A stretch of DNA of 64,000 nt from the NCBI GenBank assembly GCA_038025085.1, contig CM076141.1:19532001-19596000 (forward strand), given 5' to 3'. The notes below the pieces were generated by a model that had not been told where the DNA came from, made no database searches, and worked only from the letters and a program-made list of their open reading frames with translations. This document shows, in pieces, positions 20,593 through 30,689 of this stretch (positions are counted from its first letter, which is position 1; every line of letters starts with the position of its first letter). A program made the position numbers and the translations under genes. Source of the DNA: Tetragonia tetragonoides. Taxonomy: Eukaryota > Streptophyta > Magnoliopsida > Caryophyllales > Aizoaceae.

Positions 20593-23237
20593 TCATACAA
20601 ATACATTATCATAAAAATCATCACTCGCATCAGCATCCGTGCGGAGCACCTCAAAGTGATACGATCGCCCCTCATTAGCATAACTCGAATCATACCCCCA
20701 CGAAAAACGAGGAGGCATGGTAGGCATCACAGGAGCAGGGACAGGGGGCTGGTAGTAAAGACCGCCATAAGGAGCATACCCCGCATACCCGGGATAAGAA
20801 GGATACATCGGCATAGGCATAGGAGTAGGCTCTACAAACGGAGCCATCCTACTCCCACCAGGACGCTCCGTCCGATAAACAGGCTCCCTCTCTCTCTTAG
20901 GATTCTCCCTCCGAGGGCTCCTCTCACAAGAAGGACTGCGCTCAGGCGAGCTCATAACCTCATCATCCGACAATACCACCTGTCGTGACCGACGAGGAAG
21001 GGGTCGACGATACTCAACCTGCAACCCACCAAACATATAAGATACATTTCTCAAAGCATACAACTTTGGAAATGCAAAATCAAACTTACCTTATCCAAGT
21101 CAGCCCTCGAGCAAGTTCCCTTCGAGAGAGCTCGAGATATCCAGGACTTCATGGCATGCATCATCATGAAAACCTTCCTGGTCTGCTCACAGTCAAGCTG
21201 CGGAAAGAAAAGTCAGTACAAGCCTGAAAACGGTGAAAATCACATACAACAGGTAAAATTACGAATGTCCTCATCTAGGTCCTCCGTCATGGGGACTTCT
21301 CCCCATCACTCCTTCCCGACATAGTCCCAACCTCGGACCCGCATATCCGGGATATCCGCATCAACGTCATCAACCCGAGGCTCCAACAAAGCAAAGAAGG
21401 TAAGCAACCAACAAACAAGAAAGGCATCGAATGACAAACATGAAGTTCTTACCTTCAAACCCAGAAATGAAGGCATGAGGCGATCACGACAGAACTTCTC
21501 GTAGTGCCCCGCAAGGTCCTCGGCAGGCTCCCTCAAATACTGCATAGCATCCGAGCCCACCATGGCCTCCGTAACCTGCTCGCGAGACAAGCACCTCACC
21601 GAAAACATGATCGAGGGAGGATCCAAAGGAATCCTCGATCCTAGTACATCAGGATAAACCTGACGGAAGATCCGCTCTCCCAAATACCACTCAAAAGGGA
21701 ACGGACCCGCAATCAGGATCCTCTGGAGGTCGATCGCCCTAGATGAAAGGACAGCATCCGAATCCAACCCATGATACTTCGCCCATGGGAAGTAGTCAAT
21801 CTACACAAACATGAAATATAAGATATTTCCACACAAAGAAATACAACCCATGCAATGAAAAGTAAAATTGCCTTACCTTGTGCCACTCTAGGCGCATGAG
21901 GCCCTCTCTATACTGCTGAAGAGTGTGGAAGGGCGCAGGACCCCTATGACTCCACGCCCTGCAAACCGGGAAGTCTAACTCCCAGCCCGTAGGCGCCATG
22001 TCCGGGAAATGCTCGAAAAACCAAGGCTACATCAAAACATGAAATTAAGCATCACGCACTTAAATCATGCAAATTGCCAAAACGGATACAAAAAGCAAAA
22101 CGTACCTGCAAGGCCTTCCAGAAACCGCACAAGCTCACGGGAGGAAGAGTCGACTGCTTGTATCCCTCATCATTCACGCGGCAAGCAAACCGCATGCACC
22201 TCAAGAGGTTGGCGTAACCAAGCAACCCCCAGTTGTACTCTCTCACCCTCTCCCAATCCAACAAGCTAGGGAGGTAAATAGCATAGATACGCTCCCCCTT
22301 GTCACCAAAGATAGTAGTGGCAAGGAGGTAGGCGATGAACATCCTCGCCTTCTGCTCCACCGAGGTGTTTCTTTTGTACCCCGCGTCAGTCAAAGCGGCA
22401 TAGAGCTCGCTATATGGACGATAATGGTGACCCCAGGTGTTCCCCCAAGGGCCAAACAACTCCACCATCTCTGTGTTACGTTTCCAAATGAAAACGTCAT
22501 AGACAATGGGCATACCCACGCAAGGTACCCCAGTCAGCATAGCAAACTCCGATGGAGTGATCATCCTCTCCCCATTAGGGAAATGGAACGTGTTGGTAGT
22601 ATCCCAAAAACGCTCCAAAGACAAGCGGACAATGCACCTCTTGACTTGCTCAACCGAGTCCGCCGCTTTCAAAAGGGGTCCAAACCCCGCACCTAAAACC
22701 GCACTTTGCACCTCTTTAGGCAAGACCTTAAAAAGTCTCACCGAAGAGCAATAATTACCATGGGGCTTCAAATTCCCATCGGGTTCCTATGATCAAAATT
22801 GCAACCCCCTTAGGTTCACATTTCACACAAATGTTCAATCCTAAGCATGTTTCTAAGTTCGTTCAAGCCGCGCAAGATCACATGCGCTACAAACTTGACA
22901 ATCGCATACATTTCCTACGCAAATTCTACTCAAGGCAAAGCATATAAACTAAAATTCAATGCATAAAACTATGAATTCAAAGTTTGAGGCTTACCACAAA
23001 CTTGGAAGCACGGGAGCTCAAGTGAGTCTCCGGTCGGAAAAGCAACTCCGATCGATCCCAAATGATGTCAGACATCCTATCCGGTCACGTGTATCTATCT
23101 TGAGGAAAAGCCACATTAGGTTTCCTCTTTGAAGGCTTCACATGGGAAGGAAAAGCCTTGGTGAAGATATCAATTTCTTCAATCTCCTCCTGGACCTCGG
23201 TCCTCCTACTCCTCTTCATCGCCAATTTAGGAGCCAT
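20593..23237 (-). pseudogene. Antisense PMD gene, seven exons, nearly intact (T1)
   Basis: ATG at 23237 in CCATGG (MAPKLAMKRS). Exons: 1 23237-22995, 2 22786-22106, 3 22026-21877, 4 21800-21453, 5 from about 21380, 6 21197-21090, 7 21018-20593. Introns 1-4 and 6 have clear GT-AG ends; the exon 5 donor is unclear. Exon 2 carries the PMD core LERFWDTTNTFHFPNGE and PSEFAMLTGVP. Exon 3 reads WFFEHFPDMAP, exon 4 FEWYLGERIFRQVYP, and exon 7 is Pro/Tyr/Met-rich. Exon boundaries match family N (for example GFWKALQ| versus GPWKILE|). Only two lesions are evident: TGA at 23085-23087 and TGA at 21306-21308. The protein would be nuclear if like MAIN/MAIL1; its role in the element is unknown. Confidence 0.85.
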
Positions 23238-23534
23238 GGAGAAGTATTAGCAAAGCAAGCAAAAGCAAACAAGCAAAATGTTGGGATTTTTCTCTCTCCA
23301 AGGGTTTCAAAAACCCACTCTCAAATTCACCCCAAATTTTTGAGAAATCACAAATAAACTTCAAATTGTGTAAAGATTATGCAAAATCAAGCAAATCCAA
23401 ACAAAAGAAGCAAATTTGAGCAAGAAATGACGGTTGGGCAACAATGGAGGTAGAGAGAGAGAGTCTCGAAGTTTTGAGGAAGAAATAACCCAAAAATTCA
23501 ACTCCCGCACAAAATACCCGATTTTCGCCTTTGA

Positions 23535-23720
23535 ACCGGCCCAGCGGCCTAGTTTAGGGCCGCCCAGGCTCAGCGGCCCAGCCGCTGGCCCCGGCGGCTG
23601 AGCGGCCAGGCCGGGCGGCCCCTCTAGCAGCCTTCGCACGGCCATAAGAGCCACCGAGCAAGCCCGTAAAGGCCGCCCAGCGCTCGACGGTCTTGCGCGT
23701 GGCCGCTGAACCAGTTTTTT
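23535..23720 (-). repeat. GC-rich island upstream of T1 PMD gene
   Basis: Dense CAGCGGCC/GCCGCTGG-type repeats about 300-480 bases upstream of the PMD ATG. The leader between island and ATG has a CT-run (GAGAGAGAG on the + strand near 23455) and no TATA box. Confidence 0.7.
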
Positions 23721-23969
23721 CATTTGCCCCTCACGGGGAGGGGCCCACATGATCAATTTCCGCGCGGGATTGCATTTCTCGACCGTTGGAAGCCCGGAAG
23801 GTTCGGACAGGTCACCCAAAATGACTCTTTTGCCCCCACAGCTTGGTTTCCTATCCTAGGGACCCGGTATTATCTATTTTTGCAGGCGCAAGCCTGACAT
23901 CTAATCTTTTACAGGAACATCCACTTTATTTTTTTTTGCAGGTACAATTTACCAAAAACACAGGCATCA

Positions 23970-24245
23970 CTGAAGCAGAGCAGCACAACGCTCTTTGACG
24001 TTGAGGCTATTAAAATTAGCGTCACGTTGGAACCCTTGAAGCAGAGCAACACAACGCTCTTTGATGATGAGGCTATTAAAATTAGCGTCACGTTGGCACC
24101 CTTGAAGCAGAGCAACACAACGCTCTTTGACGTTGAGGCTATTAAAATTAGCGTCACGTTAGCACTCGCAAAGAAGAGCAACACAACGCTCTTTGACGAC
24201 GAAGCTATTAAAATTAGCATCGCGTTGGCAAAAACAAAGAAGGTA
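23970..24245 (+). repeat. 66-bp minisatellite, four units (T1)
   Basis: Units begin CACAACGCTCTTTGA at 23984, 24050, 24116 and 24182, an exact 66-base period. As 66 is a multiple of three, a 22-residue repeat is open on both strands. It occupies the same place as the TCCCAAA array of family N. I do not claim it is translated. Confidence 0.92.
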
Positions 24246-24335
24246 ACCCTGACCACAGGCGGTCAGAAGTCTATCTTTCCTTTCTTTCTAACATAAAGCA
24301 TCATCAAAAAACATTGCAGGCATTTTAAGCAAATA

Positions 24336-24378
24336 CTTTGACCTTCGCTTTTACAAGCTCGGCCAAAGTGCGGGCTTT
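24336..24378 (+). promoter_or_regulatory. Pre-LTR hairpin and polypurine tract (T1)
   Basis: CTTTGACC (24336-24343) can pair with GGCCAAAG (24361-24368) with one mismatch. The polypurine tract AAAGTGCGGGCTTT abuts the 3' LTR. Relative to family N one base pair has changed from T-A to C-G on both arms. Confidence 0.7.
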
Positions 24379-25909
24379 TGTAGACACCCTAATCAGTACT
24401 CATCCCCTGGCACCGCAACGCCCAATGATGATGGTAATGGATTAACATGGACGTAAGTAGAAAAGGACATTGCTCGGAAATCTAGAACAAATTCCTTGAA
24501 ACCTCATTTTTTGGATAGCCCTTGTTATAAGGATTCCAAATCCTTTGACCTTGCCTCAATCAAGTTCCCGGATCAAGAGATATCGCGTCTCGAAGATTTG
24601 GGTCAAAACCGCTCAATCCCGACTCCCTGGATCAGCCTAAGGGCAATTTCGTAATTTACTGAGAACAAAAAGTCAAAAACCCTAGTCACACGTGCGCCAT
24701 CAGGTCCAGTGGCTATCGCTACCTGCCCAGCGGCCAGCGCGTGATAGCGGGGGCCTTCTGGCCAGCCGTTAGGCCCAGCGGCAGCCGCGGGCCCCAGCTG
24801 CCTTCCGTGTTGCCGCAGGGCCGGTTTTTTTTGCTAGGCTGAGTTGTGGCGCCGGGTTTCTTACCCTAAGCCCCAAAATCGGTCCCCCCACTCTATAAAT
24901 ACTCCTCTTCACCCTCTTTTGCAGGAGGTAAGTCAGTTCATAATTTTGAGAGCATTGAGAGCACATATTTCTCCAAATCAAAGAGAATTCAGACATTTAA
25001 AGATCCAAGCAAGCATTACACCTAGCCTAGCACCCAAGATCGAAGAGCAATTCCAATTCTACTAGTCCCGTTCAAATAGAACTTCCAGGTTAACCATCCT
25101 GAGGGCCTAAGCTCTTTATTAAATCTCTTGTTTACTATTTATCAATCATGTTTTATTTATCTTTTGATTATGGATGAATAAATTTGCATGCTTTGGGTTC
25201 TGTATATAATTATGCATGTTTAGTTTATAAAGTCAGCAACTTTTTTTATTAGTTATGCAAGTTTGCATCTTTTTGTAGTTTTTGCATGCATATAGTAGGC
25301 TCCTAGGTTTATTTTAGCATAAAGTTAATATCTTTGCATTGTTCTTCTTTTGAACTTACTAACAATTTTATTGATGTGCACATACAATGCTTGGCGCGTT
25401 TAGCAAAGTGCGGTAGGTTGGAGCGTTAATTTAATGTTTTATATCTTGTTTATGCTTGTTAATAGTATTCATGTAAATTGGATATAAATTGTGCGAAGTG
25501 ATAACATGGGTAATTTGGTTGTCTTTAACCCGCCTAGTTAATTTAGGATCTTGGACGACCGGACTTGTATGGAACCATATAGTATAAATAAATATTTTAC
25601 ATGAATAAGCTTAGTAGAGGCCGTTTATACGGGCGATTTAGATGAGATTCGTTTTGTTTATTTCGTACCTACACCCCGGAACTCAATATTTAGTCCCCAT
25701 GGACATGAGTCAATAGCCAATAGTAATTGGGTGCACTTTTGATGGTTTCCAATTGTTTCCTTAAAAATTGGTGGCGGCTTCTTATTTGCATATTGTTATT
25801 CCCCATAATTAAATTAAATTGCATATGACGTATTATTAAGAACCATTAATCCCAATCGAATAAAATCACGATTTTAATGGAGAGCCGGGAAGAGGCAAGG
25901 GTTCTTACA
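24379..25909 (+). repeat. T1 3' LTR
   Basis: TGTAGACACC...GTTCTTACA, 1531 bp, followed by the GTGCT duplication. TATAAATA at 24894-24901. The GC-rich block before the TATA box (24710-24850) differs in length and content from the 5' LTR although the flanks are nearly identical. Confidence 0.95.
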
Positions 25910-25914
25910 GTGCT
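25910..25914 (+). repeat. Target-site duplication of T1, right copy
   Basis: GTGCT, identical to 10319-10323. Confidence 0.95.
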
Positions 25915-26243
25915 ACCCATAGAAGTCCAACTACCCTCCATGCGCATCGCCCTAGAGGGTGAAACTTTCGAAACCCAGTGGTTGCAAGCCCGCTACGAAG
26001 AACTCATGTTCACAGATGAAAGACGCCTACGGGCCCTAGACCATTCCCACATGTACCAACAACGCATGGCAAGAGCATTCAACAAAAAGGTTCGACCTCG
26101 AAATCTGAAGGAAGGAGACATAGTTTGGAAAGAGTTGCGTGCCCCAGTTACTGACCTCAAAGGCAAATTTCAACCCAATTGGTCCGGTCCGTTCATCATT
26201 AAACACATCTTATCAGGAGGCGTAGTTCGACTCATGGACATAA
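25910..26243 (+). pseudogene. Integrase C-terminal part (N2), right of T1
   Basis: Continues the integrase broken at 10323: LPIEVQLPSMRIALEGETFE, DERRLRALDHSHMYQQRM, RPRNLKEGDIVWKELRAP, FQPNWSGPFIIKHIL. It stops abruptly after LMDI, where a minus-oriented LTR fragment begins near 26244, so the final ~20 residues and everything downstream in N2 are lost. Confidence 0.9.
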
Positions 26244-27140
26244 TTTAAAGAAATAACTCCCATGCAAACCGGATTAACAACCTAGACTTAGACTATTAAT
26301 TAGTTCACCACAAGCATCACAACATTTATTTTTAACCCTTGTTTAGACATGCATTCGATTGACAAGTTGAGCATTATAAGGACTAGACATGCTTGGAAGG
26401 ACAATATTTAGTAAGCAACAAAGACGTTATTTAGCATGATATCTACATTATGACGACTAGAAAATAAACAATTAGGCATGTAATTTAATTTGAGCCCTCA
26501 AGAGTTAGTACCTGAACTGTAGGCTATGTTTGACAAGAATAGTAAAAGACAAGATCTCAAGTTTGGAAGAAAGACGGGGAAGCTCAGTGTTAATACTCTT
26601 GAGAATAGAGGTTGACAACTGCAGACTGTGTGATTTAAACTGAGGGAGGAGGGTCGTATTTATAGGCGCATGAAGTAGGGCTGGACAGCTGAAGAGGAGC
26701 CGAAAATCGGTTCTGGATTGAAAAAATAGTCGGGCCTGGAAGCTTATCCAGCGCCGGTAGCGGCTAGCGGCTGTGGGTTTTATTCCAGAGCCGCTGACGG
26801 CTGTGGTGTGCAAGCTGGATGTCGTCATAATGAGGAAATCCAGTCTATTTTAATTTTTCGGAGGAATTTAGTGTTTTGAAAAATATGAAAAGACCGTTTT
26901 ACCCTTGGGCGGGAAAAGACGGTTTTACCCCCGATTCGCAACTTGGCGACCGGGAGTCGGATAAAGTTATGAGAGGTGTCATTGGAAAGCTCTTGAATGG
27001 GGCTTTTGAATGGAACTGGAATAAAGGAGTGATAGAGGAAAACACCTGAGTGCTTATTTTACCTATTAAAGCAAAAATAGCATTCAAGTTTATAAATTAC
27101 TCCATTCATCATCGGGCTTTTGTGGAGAAATCTGAAGGCG
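26244..27140 (-). repeat. Family-N LTR fragment, minus orientation
   Basis: Part of an LTR read on the minus strand, missing its 3' end (primer-site side) and its first ~10 bases. TATAAATA on the minus strand at 26658-26665. Contains a GC island (26750-26815, CGGTAGCGGCTAGCGGC). Its first ~620 bases are inverted relative to 27141-27772. Confidence 0.85.
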
Positions 27141-27977
27141 CTCCGGAAAATTAAAATAGACTGGATGTCGTCATTATGATGGCATCCAGCTGGCACACCA
27201 CAGCTGTCACCGGCTGTGAGCTGAGCCGCTACCGGCGCTGACCTGAGCCGCTAGGGCGACGGATAAGTTTCCAGTCCCGGCTATTTTTCAGCCCAAATCC
27301 GATTTTCGGCTTCTCTTCAGCCGTCCAGCCCTACGTCTTGCGCCTATAAATACGACCCTCCTCCCTCAGTTCAAATCACGCAGTCTACCATTGACAACCT
27401 CTACTCTCAAGAGTATTAAGACTGAGATTCCCCCTCTTTCTTCCAAACTTGAGATCTTGTCTTTTACTATTCTTGTCAAACATAGCCTACAGTTCAGGTA
27501 CTAACTCCTGAGGGCTCAAATTAAATTACTTGCCTAATTGTTTATTTTCTAGTCGTCATAATGTAGATATCATGCTAGTAAACGTCTTTTATTGCTTACT
27601 AGATATTGTCCTTCCAAGCATGTCTAGTCGTTGTAATGCTCAACTTGTCAATCGAATGCATGTCTAAACAAGGGTTAAAAATAAATGTTGTGATGCTTGT
27701 GATGAACTAACCAATAATCTAAGTCTAGGTTATCAATCCGGTTTTGCATGGGAGTTATGTCTTTAAATTATTAAGCAAACTAAAGTTAGTAGAGGCCGTT
27801 ATAAAACGGGCGAGTTGGGTGCCTAACACCTTCCCACCTCGTACCTTCACCCCCGAACCTATTATTCTTGGGTACTCATATGTTCTATATGAGCGGGAGT
27901 CTTTCTAACAACATGATCAGTTCACTTATCGCGCTATTGGGTTGTCCCTTCGGATTGTCCCTTCGGTTTGTCCCTTC
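27141..27977 (+). repeat. Family-N LTR fragment, plus orientation
   Basis: LTR sequence in + orientation beginning at CCGGAAAATTAAAATAGAC and truncated after TTTGTCCCTTC. TATAAATA at 27345-27352. Together with 26244-26861 it makes an inverted repeat with a ~280-base spacer. Confidence 0.85.
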
Positions 27978-29650
27978 TGTTTCGCCCGATTTTGAAGTGG
28001 TCGAACACTGGGAAGATGGTCAGATCTCGGTGCGAGGGTCGACGATGCTGTCCACCTTCTAGATCGACTGAATGAACCTGCATAATGTAAACAGAAGTAA
28101 ACTACCTCGGGGGTTCGACCCGAGAAGACCCCTTTGATGGTAAAGTTAGATACTGATTCGTACGTGAGGTACTTTGGTGTAAGAGCAGGTAGGGTCGGTT
28201 AGAGGGCGTGGGGATTTGATTAGGTGATTGAGTACGAGGGTCGCGCCTGAAGGACGCAGTGTCAGAGCAGAGTGTTAGAGGATTCTCTCTCTGCTTCCTC
28301 AATCAGCGTGAATGTTCCCGGAATTGAAAAACTTACCTTTACCTTGGTATCTGTGTAGGTATTTATAGGGCAAAAGTCGGCGAGCCCCGACGAATGAATG
28401 GCAGCCACGTAGCCTCGTCTGTATGTTCCTCTTGTAGTCGGTTTAGAGAGAGAGGTCACGTGAGCTTTGGTACGACCCTCTGAGGGTGCTCCACGTCAGG
28501 GATGGTGCAATTGATGTCGTCATGGTCGTCCTTTGAGCCTTGAAGGAGTGCACGCCAAGGCATTGGCCCGAATCTTTCAAAGAATATCCGTTCAGTACAT
28601 TTACTAGCGTCACCTCTATGTTCTTGAGGTCTTTTGGGTCGACTCTTATGTGGGTCGACCATTTAGTTCATGCTGGGTGCATAACGTCGATCTTCTGGTC
28701 GATGTCGATCTTCTCGGGTCTGACGGGGATGCTGAGTGACGGTCGAGGGGATCCTTGACTTGAGATCTCCTATTGCTGTAGGAAGTTGGTACTTCATGAG
28801 TCGAGGGGTGGCTTTGACTCAGCCTAGGGCCAGAGCCGTATCTTCGAGGAGGGAACAATGGTCGATTCCTCGACCCTCGATATTTTGGGTATATCATTTT
28901 GCCCTCACATCGTAGGGGGAGGAGGGTCACTTTTCGTCGAGTCCAGCTGGGATGTGGTTGGTCCGTTGACGAAACGTTTGCCCATTGGGCTTCTGATTCG
29001 GGTCCATCTCCTTCTTGGAAGGGCCCCTTGTCGGGATAAGCAGTCGGTGGACGTAGTTGGGCCGTCCACCTGTTAGTCATGTAGATCCCATGTTTTTCTA
29101 GGTCTCTTCGTCTATAAATAGTCAGAGCCTGCCTCACTTTCCTCTCTTCAATTCTGCTGTTTGATTTTCTAGAGAGAGAAAGCGGGTCTTCAAGATTTTT
29201 GTGAATCTTTCGTTGGTTCGTCATTGTCTGTTCCATCTACCGTTGTTGAGTCGTCTTCCACCTTCCATAAGGTACAACATTTCTCTTTTGGTATTTTTCT
29301 TGTCTGTGTTTACTTGTTTTTCATTCATGTCGATGTGTTCGCCCATTGATATATCGTCGGGGTCTGATGGCTCGCCTGAGGCATTCCGACCAGGAGCTCG
29401 GGGATCCTTTTTCCCCGAATGTTCCAGTCGGGGTTCATCTAGTCAGGGGCCTGGTCCATCATGTGAGGAGTCTTGCCCTCATTCTTCGAGTGATCCAATT
29501 CCCCCGATTCCGCCGGGGTTCTCCTTTTCCGAGTTTCCTCCAGGTTTTGAGTGGTTAAGCCCGGACGGATCGCTTCTTCCAGACTGGGTCACCCCATTCC
29601 AACTTCGGGAGGAGTCTTGGTATGTCAGGTTCCTGTCAGACCCGAAATAT
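27978..29650. other. 1.7-kb segment of unrecognised origin
   Basis: Unlike either family. It begins TGTTTCGCCCG and ends where minus-strand integrase of N3 starts. It has TATAAAT facing left (28361-28367, minus) and TATAAATA facing right (29113-29120, plus), CGAGGG/TCGACC-rich sequence, and a truncated ORF at its right end. It could be the 5' part of another LTR element, since TG follows a plausible junction, but I find no target duplication. Confidence 0.5.
29113..29120 (+). promoter_or_regulatory. TATA box in the 1.7-kb segment
   Basis: TATAAATA about 210 bases upstream of the ATG at 29327. A second, oppositely directed box (TATAAAT, minus) is at 28361-28367. Confidence 0.45.
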
Positions 29651-29663
29651 GCCGTTAGTTTAG
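29327..29663 (+). pseudogene. Truncated ORF, unknown Ser/Pro-rich protein
   Basis: Starts MSMCSPIDISSGSDG and continues with a Ser/Gly/Pro-rich low-complexity N-terminus, then SFSEFPPGFEWL, LLPDWVTPFQLREESWYVRF. I do not recognise the family; such N-termini occur in plant transposon-encoded proteins. The frame runs across the breakpoint near 29650 into reverse-complement integrase DNA, so the true C-terminus is missing. Confidence 0.35.
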
Positions 29664-30449
29664 GGACGGTAAGGGGATGCTTCGTGGTGCTGGATTTTGT
29701 AGTTCTTTAGGAGGGTGGCTATTTCGGCTTTGAAATGGGATCCATGGTCCCTAACAATTTCATACGGAACGCCGTATCGGCAGATGATGTTGTTCCTTAT
29801 GAATTTGGACACTTGTTTGGAGGCGAGAACGGCATAGGATTGGGCATCAACCCATTTGGTAAAATAGTCTATGGCTACTAGGATGTATTCATGTCCTCCC
29901 GAGCCTTTCGGGGTGATCTTACAATGATATCTATTCCCTATGCGTAAAATGGCCAAGGGGATGTGAAGTTGTGGAGCATTGAAGGTGGCATATGCTGCAG
30001 GTTGGCATATATCTGACACTTCTTGCATTTCTTGACATAGTCGTAACAATCCCATTCCATAGTGGTCCATTAGTATCCTAGTCGTAGGACCTTTCTAGAG
30101 AGCATTCGACCATTCATGTGTGGTCCGCACAGTCCATTGTGTACCTCGTCCATGATCTCTGCTGCTTCTTCGGAGTTCACGCATCTGAGGTTGACCCCGT
30201 TGTGGGAGTTCTTATATAGAACCCCCTTGTATTCTATGTATTGCGCCGCTAAGAGACGGATGGCCCATTGAGCTCTTATTGGTGCGTCTTGAGGGTATAT
30301 TCCTTTGATGATGTAGTTGAATACACCTTGGCACCAAGAATCTTCTTCGATCGGAGCCAGGGTCATAGCCGTGTCGAGGTTGTTGCAGAAAGTTAGCTCG
30401 CTTCTTCTTGTGGAGTGGCATCGTTGAGAGAGTTCAGCTACTCGAATTC
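29651..30449 (-). pseudogene. Integrase, N-terminal two-thirds (N3)
   Basis: Opens right after a splice-acceptor-like TTTTTACAG at 30450. Visible are APIEEDSWCQGVFNYI, GPHMNGRMLSRKVLRLGY, KITPKGSGGHEYILVAIDYF, and YEIVRDHGSHFKAE. A stop and a frameshift occur near 30070. The copy ends at ASPYRP, just before the catalytic Glu, where the 1.7-kb segment begins. Confidence 0.85.
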
Positions 30450-30689
30450 CTGTAAAAAGAGATAATTTGCATTCTTGTTTTGTGAATTTTACTTACATTG
30501 TTCAAATTGATTAGTTAATGATTTATGCAACTTTGAGTTCATCGGATTTGTCAAAACCTAAACAAAGGAAGAAATGAGCAAGAGGAATTTTTATTGATAT
30601 TAGATTTGAAAATAGCAAGAAAGGGATCTGAATTTCCCTAACATTGGCACTAGACTTAGAAAAAGAAAAGGGGACACCCCCCATTACTG
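30450..30689 (-). other. Intron-like spacer before integrase (N3)
   Basis: Same spacer as in N2 and N4-N6, with AATAAAAATTCCTC and a 3' splice-site-like TTTTTACAG. Upstream it merges into the degraded end of the linker frame. Confidence 0.45.

Larger units (their letters stand above)
10324..25909 (+). mobile_element. T1: complete Tat/Ogre-like Ty3/gypsy element nested in N2
   Basis: A 15.6-kb element with LTRs 10324-11801 and 24379-25909, TG...CA ends and a 5-bp GTGCT target duplication. Sense strand: primer site, truncated gag, protease, RT, RNase H, archaeal-type RNase H and integrase in one frame. Antisense strand: a DUF7745-like gene and a seven-exon PMD gene. A 66-bp minisatellite, a hairpin and a polypurine tract precede the 3' LTR. 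The dual RNase H and tRNA-Arg primer support Tat/Ogre placement. There is no intron inside pol. Confidence 0.93.
6196..26243 (+). mobile_element. Family-N retrotransposon copy N2, interrupted by T1
   Basis: N2 consists of LTR (6196-7272), primer site, leader, gag and integrase. Integrase is interrupted at 10323 by T1 and resumes at 25910, ending near 26243 where it is broken and joined to an inverted LTR fragment. It has no protease, RT or RNase H: gag is followed after ~345 bases by integrase, as in N4-N6. Confidence 0.85.

Noticed and set aside
20575..20988. Arg/Ile-rich + strand ORF opposite exon 7 of the T1 PMD gene
   Set aside because: Mirror frame of the Pro/Tyr-rich exon 7; no independent support.
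24027..24296. 22-residue repeat protein in the T1 minisatellite
   Set aside because: Both strands are open simply because the period is 66. No start context or family match; treated as a repeat only.
28646..29236. Long minus-strand ORF in the 1.7-kb segment
   Set aside because: Arg/Ser/Pro-rich low-complexity reading with no recognisable motif; likely chance openness in GC-richer DNA.
27978..29650. Complete LTR element between 27978 and 29650
   Set aside because: No second LTR, primer site or target duplication is visible, and both flanks belong to differently oriented family-N fragments.
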